DNA of 64,000 bases from Paenibacillus validus NBRC 15382 (GTDB taxonomy: Bacteria > Bacillota > Bacilli > Paenibacillales > NBRC-103111), in assembly GCF_004000985.1 (NCBI RefSeq), contig NZ_BIMH01000028.1, positions 1-64,000 on the forward strand, in the 5' to 3' direction. The position numbers and the translations under genes were made by a program. This document shows positions 1 to 8,179 of this stretch, piece by piece (position 1 is the stretch's first letter; each line of letters opens with the position of its first letter). The notes below the pieces were generated by a model that was not told where the DNA came from, did no database searches, and saw nothing but the letters and a program-made list of their open reading frames with translations.

Positions 1-1630
1 GAGGTTGTGAACACGAACCGATGTCATTCTCATGCTGAATAAATTGTTGGCGTTTTAACTCATCTAGTGCTCCGACTGCAGTAATCTGTACTTCGTTCCC
101 GTCGTAGCGAATAATAACTTCATCAACCAGGGTCTCCAGGATATGTCGCTTCTCCTCAAGGGTAAGCTCGTCGCCGGCGCTCTCGATAAAGTTTCGGACA
201 GCCTTGGAGACCTCGGCAATCCGATTGGCCGATATTTCCTTCTCCGCTTGTTCTGACAACTGCTTTTCGTACCCGGCAAGCTCTTGCTCCAACGACTTTA
301 GTCCGGCATTAATCTTTTGCATTTCGGTAAGCATCTCCTGCTCATCAATGACCTCCCGCTTGAACATGATTTTGATTTTTTCCTTTTCCTTCTCCTTCTG
401 CTCCAGCTGACGTTTGATGTGGTCCGCGGCGGATTGAAGTTCCAGGTTAATCTCATTCGATTTGCTTTGCAGCCGCTCCATATAATCATCGGGATTAGAC
501 AATGTCTCCAAAATGAGCTGCCAGACGTAATGATCCAACATATCGGCGCGCAACGTTTGAGTTGGGCACTTCTCAACTCCTTCACCATACTTCTTTGGGA
601 AGAGGTTTGGACATCTGTAGCAGGTGTAACGGATCTTTTCTCCCGTTTCTTTATTTACCCGGCCTGTATAAGTAGTTGCTTGCCACATTCTGCCGCAATG
701 TCCACACCGGATCATGGATTTTAACAAATACTCATACTTTACATTTCCTGACCGTTTCATGTTTTTCTCTTTCTGCACCTGGGCTAATTCAAACAGTTGC
801 GGGTCAATGATACTTGGCACGGTAACCTCGATCCAGTCCTTTTCCTCGCGAAAGGCATATGTTTTTTTCGGTGTGCCGTTCTTGGTTTTCTCCCCGCGAA
901 TCTTCCGGGTTTCTCTACGATTGTAATAGAACTTGCCGATGTACACCTCAGAAGTAAGAACCCTTCTAATGGAACTGGCGCTCCAGTTCCTGCTTTCCCC
1001 TCGTTTGGGTACTGCCCCTAATGAATAGAGTCGATCCCCGATTTCACGAAGCGTATAGTTCTCATGAACATACCAGTGGTATATCTTCTGGACAAATTCG
1101 GCTTCCTGCGCATTGATAATCAAGGTATTTTCATGAAGATCATATCCATAGGGAGCCACACGCATGGGCATGATCTTCTTATCTTTTTCCACCGCTTTGA
1201 GTCTTCCGCGTACCGTCCGCTTCTTGATTAAAGACAACTCGTATTGTGCTATGGAACTCATCAGGTTGAAAAAAAGCTGCCCTTCCGGCGTATTCCGGTA
1301 TTCCGTGTCCACGAACACCAGCTCGATATTGCTCCGCTCCAGCTCACGGCAAAGGATTAATTTATCCGTCAAGTCCCTGGTCAACCGGTCGGGGTGGGTA
1401 ACAATCAAGCGACGGACCAGCCCTTGCGCAACATCTTGTCTGAATTCATTCATGGCGGGCCGATCGATATCTTCACCTGTGAATCCTTCTTCGCGATAAA
1501 CTTTGATCATGGATTCGGGAATTCCCAAGTCTTTCGCTTTCCGCATGCAAATCTCAATTTGTGCATCAAGGCTTGTGCCCTCTGATGCTTGCATGCCTGT
1601 AGAAACCCTTGGATATATGGCCGTATACAT
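1..1630 (-). CDS. Large serine recombinase (integrase), C-terminus cut by window edge
   Basis: Site-specific DNA recombinase of the large serine family, which integrates and excises phages and integrative elements. 543 codons are visible and the frame is still open at base 1. The resolvase catalytic domain covers about residues 1-145, with the nucleophile serine at position 10 in YPRVST. A Recombinase domain follows (about 160-290), then a zinc ribbon with Cys309, Cys312, Cys337, Cys340 and Cys355, then a charged coiled coil (about 385-465). This is the standard order for the family. The ATG at 1630 has an AAAGGAGA site about 12 nt upstream; a TTG further upstream in the same frame is less likely. 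It lies after a terminator that separates it from the small gene to its right. It probably mobilises an element that ends near here. Family assignment is firm; its substrate att site is not visible. Confidence 0.95.
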   Translation of the reverse strand, partial: MYTAIYPRVSTGMQASEGTSLDAQIEICMRKAKDLGIPESMIKVYREEGFTGEDIDRPAMNEFRQDVAQGLVRRLIVTHPDRLTRDLTDKLILCRELERSNIELVFVDTEYRNTPEGQLFFNLMSSIAQYELSLIKKRTVRGRLKAVEKDKKIMPMRVAPYGYDLHENTLIINAQEAEFVQKIYHWYVHENYTLREIGDRLYSLGAVPKRGESRNWSASSIRRVLTSEVYIGKFYYNRRETRKIRGEKTKNGTPKKTYAFREEKDWIEVTVPSIIDPQLFELAQVQKEKNMKRSGNVKYEYLLKSMIRCGHCGRMWQATTYTGRVNKETGEKIRYTCYRCPNLFPKKYGEGVEKCPTQTLRADMLDHYVWQLILETLSNPDDYMERLQSKSNEINLELQSAADHIKRQLEQKEKEKEKIKIMFKREVIDEQEMLTEMQKINAGLKSLEQELAGYEKQLSEQAEKEISANRIAEVSKAVRNFIESAGDELTLEEKRHILETLVDEVIIRYDGNEVQITAVGALDELKRQQFIQHENDIGSCSQP

Positions 1631-1691
1631 GGAGGTTCGCTCTTCTCCTTTCTTATCACTATCACTTTCCAGTATGGACAAAGAGAGAAAC

Positions 1692-1718
1692 AAAAAAACC
1701 GGCTTATTCAGTCGGTTT
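1692..1718 (-). terminator. Rho-independent terminator after the 50-residue gene
   Basis: On the minus strand AAACCG (complement of 1713-1718) pairs with CGGTTT (complement of 1696-1701), followed by a run of seven T. It overlaps the 3' end of the small gene at 1704 and precedes the recombinase gene. Confidence 0.7.
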
Positions 1719-1856
1719 CAAGATCAAACGCTTTAGGATGTAATCGATAACGGCATTTTTGGCCTCTGCAGCGGATAAGGTGTTTGAGACTTGAACTGAA
1801 TCACTACATAAAGTATGAGGCACATATACGATTTTGATTGTCGGCATTCGCTCCAT
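1704..1856 (-). CDS. Small unknown protein, 50 aa, upstream of the serine recombinase
   Basis: Not recognised. The ATG at 1856 is preceded by GAGGTGA with 5 nt spacing, an excellent ribosome site. A longer version from a GTG at 1904 overlaps the stop of the upstream gene (GTGA) but has no comparable site. The protein starts MERMPTIKIVYVP and has a helical C-terminal half rich in Ala, Leu and Lys, with no cysteine motif or membrane segment. It sits between an unknown 252-residue gene and the recombinase, so it may be an accessory (directionality or regulatory) protein of the recombination module. That role is inferred from position only. Confidence 0.55.
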   Translation of the reverse strand: MERMPTIKIVYVPHTLCSDSVQVSNTLSAAEAKNAVIDYILKRLILKPTE

Positions 1857-1900
1857 ACTTTTCACCTCAATACACCTTATTCCGTCTGCGGTTTGTCCTA

Positions 1901-2659
1901 TCACAAGCGCATGGTGTTTTGGATATACTTGAACTCCGTTTCCATGATTCGAGCAATAGCCGATTCATTATCCGCCCCAATGAATGTCCAGTACCGGTGC
2001 CCAGGTACAACAGATTGGGTAATGAATCCTGACCATGTTAAGGACTTCGATTTTAGAGCGGACATGAGTTTGTCCAAACTTAATAGGTCATTTTGATATA
2101 GATCAACGACGATCACATCGGTTCGTGATTCTAGACGGATATAACATTCTTGATCCGTGTTTGTCTGGATGACATATCCTTTTACATCTCTATTACGATC
2201 TTCAGCCATTCTCAATAACGGAATCAGGTCTTCCATACAAGTTAAAGCTATCCCGCTAAAATCATAATTTTTAAAGTTCCATCGCTCCATAACAAGCCTA
2301 TCCTTATAAGCCCAATCAAAAGGAACACGGTGGATGATGCCAAATTGGGCCAGTAGCTCATTGCTGAATCTCCTAGATTTCAAAGGGTTCGTTAAGTCGA
2401 AAATTGTAGAAGAAGATTCCGAAAAATCTCCCAGCAAGAGTGTTCTTAACTCCGCTGTCCTTAAACTAAAGGCATGTATCAATGCTTTTCGACGATAAGG
2501 CAAGGATAGTTTCCGTAGCAGAATACCAAAAGTTATTGGGTCAGTAGCTGCCAGTTCTTTCACCTCATACCAGTCTCGATCATGCCTGCTGATATAAGTG
2601 ATTTCGTCTATTTCACCATGGATGAATTTTAAGGCTAGTTGAAGAAGGTCTTCCTTCAA
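1901..2659 (-). CDS. Unknown protein, 252 aa
   Basis: Not recognised. The open frame starts with TTG at 2659; the ribosome site is weak (TTAGG close upstream), so the start is uncertain. The protein looks soluble, with a helical N-terminal half and a mixed alpha/beta C-terminal half that contains VIVVDLYQNDLLSLDKLM, a plausible Rossmann-like or nuclease-like strand-loop-helix. No zinc motif or membrane segment is seen. The stop overlaps a possible GTG start of the next small gene, which suggests translational coupling with the recombinase module. Function is unknown. Confidence 0.6.
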   Translation of the reverse strand: MKEDLLQLALKFIHGEIDEITYISRHDRDWYEVKELAATDPITFGILLRKLSLPYRRKALIHAFSLRTAELRTLLLGDFSESSSTIFDLTNPLKSRRFSNELLAQFGIIHRVPFDWAYKDRLVMERWNFKNYDFSGIALTCMEDLIPLLRMAEDRNRDVKGYVIQTNTDQECYIRLESRTDVIVVDLYQNDLLSLDKLMSALKSKSLTWSGFITQSVVPGHRYWTFIGADNESAIARIMETEFKYIQNTMRL

Positions 2660-2714
2660 CCTAAGCTTTACACTCCATCAGCTTAATCCCGTATCAAAGC
2701 ACTCATCATCAACT

Positions 2715-2802
2715 CTCCACAAATGGAGCAGATTCTTGTTTCTTTCGACCGAAATCCTCGCATAACCCGAAAACCCAACGAGCTTTTGCTCCATTTGTGG
2801 AG
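2715..2802. repeat. Pair of perfect 16-bp inverted repeats, 56 bp apart
   Basis: CTCCACAAATGGAGCA at 2715-2730 is repeated exactly in inverted orientation at 2787-2802. Each copy is itself a dyad (CTCCA-CAAA-TGGAG). They lie in the 275-bp gap between the unknown 252-residue gene and the first tyrosine recombinase, about 130 bp upstream of its start. They could be recombinase binding sites at the left end of the trio element or operator sites. No second pair was found after the third recombinase. Confidence 0.75.
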
Positions 2803-2934
2803 CAACCAGGACAGAAAACGAAAGCAAATGATACCTTTACATCAATGATGTGGACCATCGGGCCCCACCTCCTTTCTTAAGCAAAAGCTGCTGTCTGAAC
2901 GGTCAAAGAAACAGAATCTGAGGGAGAGATGTAG

Positions 2935-4452
2935 ATGGATAACGATCAGAATATTAAAGATATCGATATTTTGGGATTCATGTATTCGGATCATTGGAAG
3001 CAAAATGCGAAAACTATTGCAGAGATTGCTTCTTATGAGAACTCTACTTCGCAAGAATGTTTACAAACTGTCCCAACTGGCAATCATGATATTAAGAGTC
3101 TTAGTTGGGAGAAGGTGCTCACGTTCTTGAATACCATGTATGCATTTCGTTGGCCTGAAGAGGACGTCGAGATATGTTCACCAGAAAGTGGTTCTCTTGC
3201 ATTAAATGAATGGATCTTTTCAACCCAGATTCAAGGCAAAATCTTTGCCCCCGTGCTACTGGATTACCTTGATAATAAAAAGTCGATCAAATCCACCAGC
3301 TACTTTTCTTTGATGGAATACGCACTAGAGCTCATTGATTTTTTTAAAACCCGTTATGGGCTTGATGCTAGATCCATTCAAAACAAAGAATTGGCAAATA
3401 AAGATGCACTTATTAATTTCATTGAGCATTCTTCCTACAATCTCGTTCAACGTGACATGATTCTAGCAATAGCTCGAAAATTAATCTCTAATGGGTTCGA
3501 ATTAAAGAAATCAACAAACGGTATTTCTACAAAAAAGAGGACTCAAGATATAAATCATCCCGCTATCACTGCGCATATTAAAGATTTACACCGTTCAGGA
3601 GTCAAGGAAAAAAGCGTTAACGGTAAATATAAAATCAGTTACGCCCTATTTTTAAACTGGTTGAATAAAACATACGTTCAGTTCCAGAGCACTTCATGCG
3701 ACGAATTACCATTGTCATTAGTTACTGAGGAGCATCTACTCGAATTCAAGCAATATTTACTCCGTTTAGAAAAGAAAGGGATCTATATCAAGCAAACGGT
3801 TAGCAATTGTTTTTACGATATCCGATTCCTTCTGGCTAACCTCTATAAATTGGGCTGGCTTGCTAAAGACATAACAATGGATGTTACAGGAATCCCGTAC
3901 GAGAGATACTATTATCGCGAGTTACCAACAGATGCTGAACTCCAGTGTTTTTTTCATAATATCCAACTCTATTCTGATCATCCCACATTGGAACTGGCAG
4001 CCTTTGGGTTGATGCTTTGTCTCGGTTTGCGAATTCATGAAGTTGCTAACATTCACTATCAGGATATCAATGTCGAGAATAGAACCATCTCTGTCTTCGG
4101 AAAAAACGAGAAATCGGCCATTCTACCCTTACCTGATCCGCTACAGAATTACTTTCAAAAGCTTGTTGTCAACAAAGGTCAGGATATCCATCTGTTTGGA
4201 AACAACAGCCAATCAACTATTCGCAAATTAAGGGCACAGTACAAACTTTATTCTTTTGTCTCGGGATGGAAATATCCGGGGGGTCCCCATTTACTGAGGC
4301 ACACTTTCATCAGCAGGTTGTCGGAACGTACAGATTGCCCGTCACAATTGCTTATGTACTTGGCAAGACATGATCGGCCAGAAAATACTGCACGATACGT
4401 CCACCGGAGCTCCAATCAATTAACAAATGCTGTAAACAAAATCAATTACTGA
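2935..4452 (+). CDS. Tyrosine recombinase, first of a tandem trio (RitA-like)
   Basis: Integrase of the tyrosine recombinase family, 505 aa, that cuts and rejoins DNA through a phosphotyrosine. The catalytic set is complete: Arg366 (LGLRIHE), His452 and Arg455 (HLLRH), His479 and Tyr488. The N-terminal 200 residues are a poorly conserved extension, followed by a SAM-like core-binding domain (about 205-320). The ATG follows GAGGGAGA with about 7 nt spacing. It is first of three recombinase genes on the same strand with a 10-nt gap and then a 4-nt overlap, the layout of recombinase-in-trio (RIT) elements and, more distantly, Tn554 TnpABC. All neighbours point the other way, so this trio is a separate insertion. 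Confidence 0.9.
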   Translation: MDNDQNIKDIDILGFMYSDHWKQNAKTIAEIASYENSTSQECLQTVPTGNHDIKSLSWEKVLTFLNTMYAFRWPEEDVEICSPESGSLALNEWIFSTQIQGKIFAPVLLDYLDNKKSIKSTSYFSLMEYALELIDFFKTRYGLDARSIQNKELANKDALINFIEHSSYNLVQRDMILAIARKLISNGFELKKSTNGISTKKRTQDINHPAITAHIKDLHRSGVKEKSVNGKYKISYALFLNWLNKTYVQFQSTSCDELPLSLVTEEHLLEFKQYLLRLEKKGIYIKQTVSNCFYDIRFLLANLYKLGWLAKDITMDVTGIPYERYYYRELPTDAELQCFFHNIQLYSDHPTLELAAFGLMLCLGLRIHEVANIHYQDINVENRTISVFGKNEKSAILPLPDPLQNYFQKLVVNKGQDIHLFGNNSQSTIRKLRAQYKLYSFVSGWKYPGGPHLLRHTFISRLSERTDCPSQLLMYLARHDRPENTARYVHRSSNQLTNAVNKINY

Positions 4453-4462
4453 GGAGGTTCCC

Positions 4463-5590
4463 ATGCCTAAAGTAATCAACGATACAAAGTATACCGAACT
4501 TAAAGAACAACTGAATCAGCTGTTATGTCTTTATGGTCCAGAGAAAATGCGGCAAGTTATGGAAACCTTGCCTGTCCAGACACAGACAAAACCTAATATG
4601 CCCCTGGCAGTGCGGAACGTTTCATTTCTCGAAGCCGTTGATGCTTTCTATCAAAGCAGCAAGTTTTCTGGACTTAGCCGGACCACGCAAACAACGTATC
4701 GGTCAGAGATGAAACTTTTCCAGCAACATGTCAAGGAAAAGTTTGGCGACGATCCGCAGTTTGAAAAGGTAACAAACGGCGAATTCTTGTCCGACTATAT
4801 TAAGCTTAATGAGGATCCTAATACAAAAGCCAAGAAGTCTTCCTTTCTTCGAACCTTCATAAAGACCACATACAAAATATTTTATGGCCATCAGGATCTC
4901 GGGGACTTGAAGACTATACTACGCGTTCGATGGTCAAACGATGACGCACCAAAAGCCTTTACTAAAGTGCAGATCGCGGAAATCTTGCAGATCGCTCAAT
5001 CTCGTAACCACGATAGCCTTTACACTGCAATTATCTGGACTTTCCTTGGGAGTGGAATTCGCATAAACGAGCTCTGCCATCTAAGAATCGGTGATATCAC
5101 TCCTGATACTCAAACAATCAAGGTAACACCCAAAGGGGCTGAGAATACCAAGAAAGTCCGAAAAATCAACGAGCTCGCCTTAATGATGCTCACAGATTTT
5201 ATAGAGAAAAAATACAGTCGCGCTCGCGAGGTGATGCCAGATTCCGATTATCAAAGGCTCTATATCTTTTCAAGCACTGCCGGGGATAAACCCATCACAT
5301 CTAGAGCCATTCAGCAATTTATGAAACGTATTATTCGCGAGTCTCGGTCGATAAAAGAGGAAGACAAAGATCGTTTAGGTCCTCACTCTTTTCGTCATTC
5401 TTTTGCCGTTCAAGGCCTTGAAGCAGGGATCGATATATACACCCTCTCAAAACTTCTAGGTCACGAGTCGATCGACAGCACGATGAAGTACTTGCGGCTT
5501 TTCGATGATCAACTTCGTGACGCCATTAACAAACACCCATTTGCCCAAGAGATTATTCAAAAAATTAGAGAAAGGTTGGAGAACAAATGA
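4463..5590 (+). CDS. Tyrosine recombinase, second of the trio (RitB-like)
   Basis: XerC/D-type tyrosine recombinase of 375 aa. Catalytic residues visible are Arg200 (GSGIRINE), His308 and Arg311 (HSFRH), His334 (LLGHES) and Tyr343, so it should be active. The core-binding domain covers about residues 45-155. The ATG is preceded by GAGGAGG with 6 nt spacing, only 10 nt after the first recombinase stop. Its last bases overlap the next gene by 4 nt. It presumably acts together with its two neighbours on the same ends, as is proposed for RIT elements. Assignment as second member is by order. Confidence 0.92.
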   Translation: MPKVINDTKYTELKEQLNQLLCLYGPEKMRQVMETLPVQTQTKPNMPLAVRNVSFLEAVDAFYQSSKFSGLSRTTQTTYRSEMKLFQQHVKEKFGDDPQFEKVTNGEFLSDYIKLNEDPNTKAKKSSFLRTFIKTTYKIFYGHQDLGDLKTILRVRWSNDDAPKAFTKVQIAEILQIAQSRNHDSLYTAIIWTFLGSGIRINELCHLRIGDITPDTQTIKVTPKGAENTKKVRKINELALMMLTDFIEKKYSRAREVMPDSDYQRLYIFSSTAGDKPITSRAIQQFMKRIIRESRSIKEEDKDRLGPHSFRHSFAVQGLEAGIDIYTLSKLLGHESIDSTMKYLRLFDDQLRDAINKHPFAQEIIQKIRERLENK

Positions 5591-6528
5591 AACGTTTGTT
5601 ATTGGATTCCCCTTACTATGCCAACTGGAAAAAACATACCCATCTCAAGGATTCTGCAATTTACGCTTATAGTCGCCAATTCATGAAATTTGAACAATAT
5701 CTGAGCTTAGACTTTGAGGGAGAGCTGGATTTCGATAAATTTTATTATGATACTGAATCCGAGACTTATCGCCCGATCGATACTGAATGTATTGACGGTT
5801 ATATCCAGTTTCTCAAGAAGAGGTTTCAGGCAAGCAAGAATACTATCTTCAATAACATTGTTTACCTGAAACATTTTTTCACGTTACTTCACGGTCTTGG
5901 GATGATTAAACAAAACCCCATGAAGAATTTTCCGAATCCGTATTATGAACGCCGAATAATAGATCGTTCCCTCTCCATTGGTGAATGTCAACGATTATTT
6001 CAAGCAGCGCTTAAAGCCGATCCATTTGTCCGGAAGTTCTACATCCTCATATTGCTAATGTCAACGACCGCTCTTCGAAACAAGGAGATTATACAGCTAA
6101 CGTACGAACAGATTGATTTTGAGCGCAAGGTTATTCTGGTTAACAAAGGGCAGAAAACCTCCTCCGAAGTCGTTTATATGCCCGATTCCCTCGTTGTTGA
6201 GTTGGAGCGTTATTTGCATCATCCGGTTGTAGAAGAATGGCGGAATTCCGGACATTCCGAGGTTTTCTTTGAAAACAATCGACCACTAACAAAAGCAGGA
6301 TTAAACCGAATCATCAAGAATCTTTGCCTAGAGGCCGGTATACAAAAGACAGTCACTGCCCATAGTTTTCGACATACAACGGCATACTTGATGCAGAGCA
6401 GCGGGATTGACATTATCGCTATAAAACGACAACTACGCCATAAGCAGTTATCAACAACTTTGCGATATGTTCCTCCAGTTGACGCTGCGAAGCTGCTGAA
6501 TGACGCGTGTTCCGATCTTCTTCAATAA
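5587..6528 (+). CDS. Tyrosine recombinase, third of the trio (RitC-like)
   Basis: Tyrosine recombinase of 313 aa with a complete catalytic set: Arg164 (TALRNKE), His259 and Arg262 (HSFRH), His285 and Tyr294. The N-terminal core-binding domain covers about residues 10-115. The ATG overlaps the previous stop (ATGA), giving translational coupling. A GC-rich hairpin follows 10 bp after the stop. Three intact but divergent recombinases in one operon argue for a cooperating RIT-type machine rather than decayed duplicates. Confidence 0.92.
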   Translation: MKRLLLDSPYYANWKKHTHLKDSAIYAYSRQFMKFEQYLSLDFEGELDFDKFYYDTESETYRPIDTECIDGYIQFLKKRFQASKNTIFNNIVYLKHFFTLLHGLGMIKQNPMKNFPNPYYERRIIDRSLSIGECQRLFQAALKADPFVRKFYILILLMSTTALRNKEIIQLTYEQIDFERKVILVNKGQKTSSEVVYMPDSLVVELERYLHHPVVEEWRNSGHSEVFFENNRPLTKAGLNRIIKNLCLEAGIQKTVTAHSFRHTTAYLMQSSGIDIIAIKRQLRHKQLSTTLRYVPPVDAAKLLNDACSDLLQ

Positions 6529-6537
6529 CAACAAAAA

Positions 6538-6578
6538 GAACCCGAAGAAAGCAAAGAAAACATGCTTCATTCGGGTTC
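6538..6578 (+). terminator. Hairpin after the recombinase trio
   Basis: GAACCCGAA (6538-6546) pairs with TTCGGGTTC (6570-6578). The stem can extend inward with two mismatches. The downstream tract is AT-rich but has no clean T run, so it could be a terminator or an end structure of the element. Confidence 0.5.
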
Positions 6579-6597
6579 ATTATTTGAACAATTATAG

Positions 6598-6800
6598 TAC
6601 ACAAGGACAGAGTACTCCCGTGTTGTAATTAATCACCATAAAGGGAATTGGATACCGAAAGCACCTGGCTCGAGGAAATGGTATCAATTAACTGTCCCGC
6701 GAGGACATGATTTGGGCCAGAGGATGGCCACTCATTAGGCTTCCGTTGGGAACAGAAGCGATGGAAGGAACAAATTTATTATATAGTGGATGTGCTTTGA
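6598..6800 (+). pseudogene. Remnant of an unknown gene, C-terminal piece with one frameshift
   Basis: The plus strand encodes a coherent peptide read in two frames. From 6598 it contains HKGNWIPKAPGS and WYQLTVPRGHDLGQR. About 1 nt is missing near 6724, after which GHSLGFRWEQKRWKEQ and IYYIVDVL run to a TGA at 6798-6800. The dense W/Y/G pattern looks like a real protein end rather than chance, but I do not recognise the family. There is no start codon or ribosome site, so only the 3' part is left. It lies in the 364-bp scar between the recombinase trio and mcrC and is probably a relic left by recombination. Confidence 0.5.
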
Positions 6801-6818
6801 AATCAATAATAGCAAAGG

Positions 6819-6878
6819 TCACTGTTGCTCGGCTAGTTCTCGTATCTCATAAGGACTAGCCTCTTCCGGAACTTTCAT
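6819..6878 (-). CDS. 19-residue ORF after mcrC, possible truncated gene start
   Basis: ATG at 6878 follows AAGGGAG with 6-7 nt spacing and encodes MKVPEEASPYEIRELAEQQ and a stop. It begins 15 nt after the mcrC stop in the same direction. It reads like the first residues of a helical protein whose remainder was lost where the recombinase module joins the island. A genuine micro-ORF or chance cannot be excluded. Confidence 0.3.
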   Translation of the reverse strand: MKVPEEASPYEIRELAEQQ

Positions 6879-6892
6879 TTCATGCTCCCTTC

Positions 6893-8179
6893 TTAACTCT
6901 CAAAAAAATGGCATATTAACTTTATGAACTCTTTTTGTATTTGATCCAGGTCTTCGGAAGCAATGTCAATATGAAGAGCTGATATCCGGATCTCCTGATT
7001 TCCGTTATGTATCAAATAGGTTGCTAGCGGATTCTGGAAATATTTATTCGCACGGAAAACTGGGTATACCAGAAACAACCGATTGCATTGATAACGGACT
7101 GCATAGGCCAACATTTGGTAAACATCCGACTCCGAAAGTCGAGTATTCTCTTCAGAAATGGGATTTTTATATTTCGCATCTACAATCATTTCGATTGGCG
7201 TGTCTGATCCTGCTCGGCTGCATGCGATTGTAATATCGGGTCTGAGCAGAAAAACCTCTTTTTCAGCATCCAAGTAACGTTGTGGCGTCTGATAACGGAC
7301 CACCCAATCATCCGAAGATAACCCTTTATCCAACCATTGATATAACGAGAACTCAAATAATTGATTCAATGGGATCAAAAAGGTAAAGGTACGCTCGTCG
7401 CCCGCATGGACCCCAGGTTGACGGTTAAGGTAAAACATCTTAGCGAGTTCAAACACCGGCCGATAGTCTTCGTTTAACCGATTGAATCGTACTCTTTGGA
7501 ACATCGATTCGGTAAGCCGGATGGGACAGATATCCTCTAAAAGCAAAAGCGCATGGCTCAAACTAGTTTTGTTTTCCTCGTTTTTCGTCAATGTTCTAAG
7601 TGAAATCATTGTGGCTTTAATGATTTGGTTAAGCAGATTGTCTTCCGTGAATTCCTGATAACTAACATAATGCTTATGCTTAAATCCCCCATTCCTGAGC
7701 AACTGCCGCTGAAAAAGGATCCTTCCTCTAATGAAGGCCAGGTTGCCCTCAAAATCTTCATATTGACGATGAATTTGCTTCTGAAAGAGTTCCAAGAACC
7801 TCTTATTGAAAATGTGAATGAAAATCTCCAGCAAATCTCCGTTCATAGCCGCTATAAGTTGAGGTTCCGGAATATCTTTGACTGAAAGGAACCCGCTAGA
7901 TGCCAGCAAACGGAACAGCATCCGAACGGACGAACGTTTTTCCTCTTCGAAGTCTTCAGCGGATGCCGCATCTTCATAAAGTTTGGGCAGAATCTGTAGC
8001 TGCAAGGAAGGAGTGGCGATAAATCCAACATACTTCCTTAGCAGCACTCGGTTATCTACACTGAAGCTAATATTTTGCCTTCCCCAAATGGACTCCAACG
8101 AAGATAATTCCATCCTATGTTCATTCGAGATTGGTTCCAACGAATACCTGTCTTCAAAGACGGTGATGAGTTTCGGCAT
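6893..8179 (-). CDS. mcrC: McrC, nuclease subunit of the McrBC modification-dependent restriction system
   Basis: McrC is the endonuclease partner of McrB; the complex cleaves DNA that carries modified cytosines after GTP-driven translocation. The 428-residue protein has the McrC N-terminal beta-rich region and a C-terminal PD-(D/E)XK core: the aspartate in LLRPDI and the DAK of MIVDAKYKN, followed by a helix with DVYQMLAYA. This is longer than E. coli McrC (348 aa) but typical of Gram-positive forms. Its ATG overlaps the mcrB stop by one base (TGATG), so the two are coupled. It is the last full gene of a five-gene operon that starts at 16982. Confidence 0.95.
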   Translation of the reverse strand: MPKLITVFEDRYSLEPISNEHRMELSSLESIWGRQNISFSVDNRVLLRKYVGFIATPSLQLQILPKLYEDAASAEDFEEEKRSSVRMLFRLLASSGFLSVKDIPEPQLIAAMNGDLLEIFIHIFNKRFLELFQKQIHRQYEDFEGNLAFIRGRILFQRQLLRNGGFKHKHYVSYQEFTEDNLLNQIIKATMISLRTLTKNEENKTSLSHALLLLEDICPIRLTESMFQRVRFNRLNEDYRPVFELAKMFYLNRQPGVHAGDERTFTFLIPLNQLFEFSLYQWLDKGLSSDDWVVRYQTPQRYLDAEKEVFLLRPDITIACSRAGSDTPIEMIVDAKYKNPISEENTRLSESDVYQMLAYAVRYQCNRLFLVYPVFRANKYFQNPLATYLIHNGNQEIRISALHIDIASEDLDQIQKEFIKLICHFFES

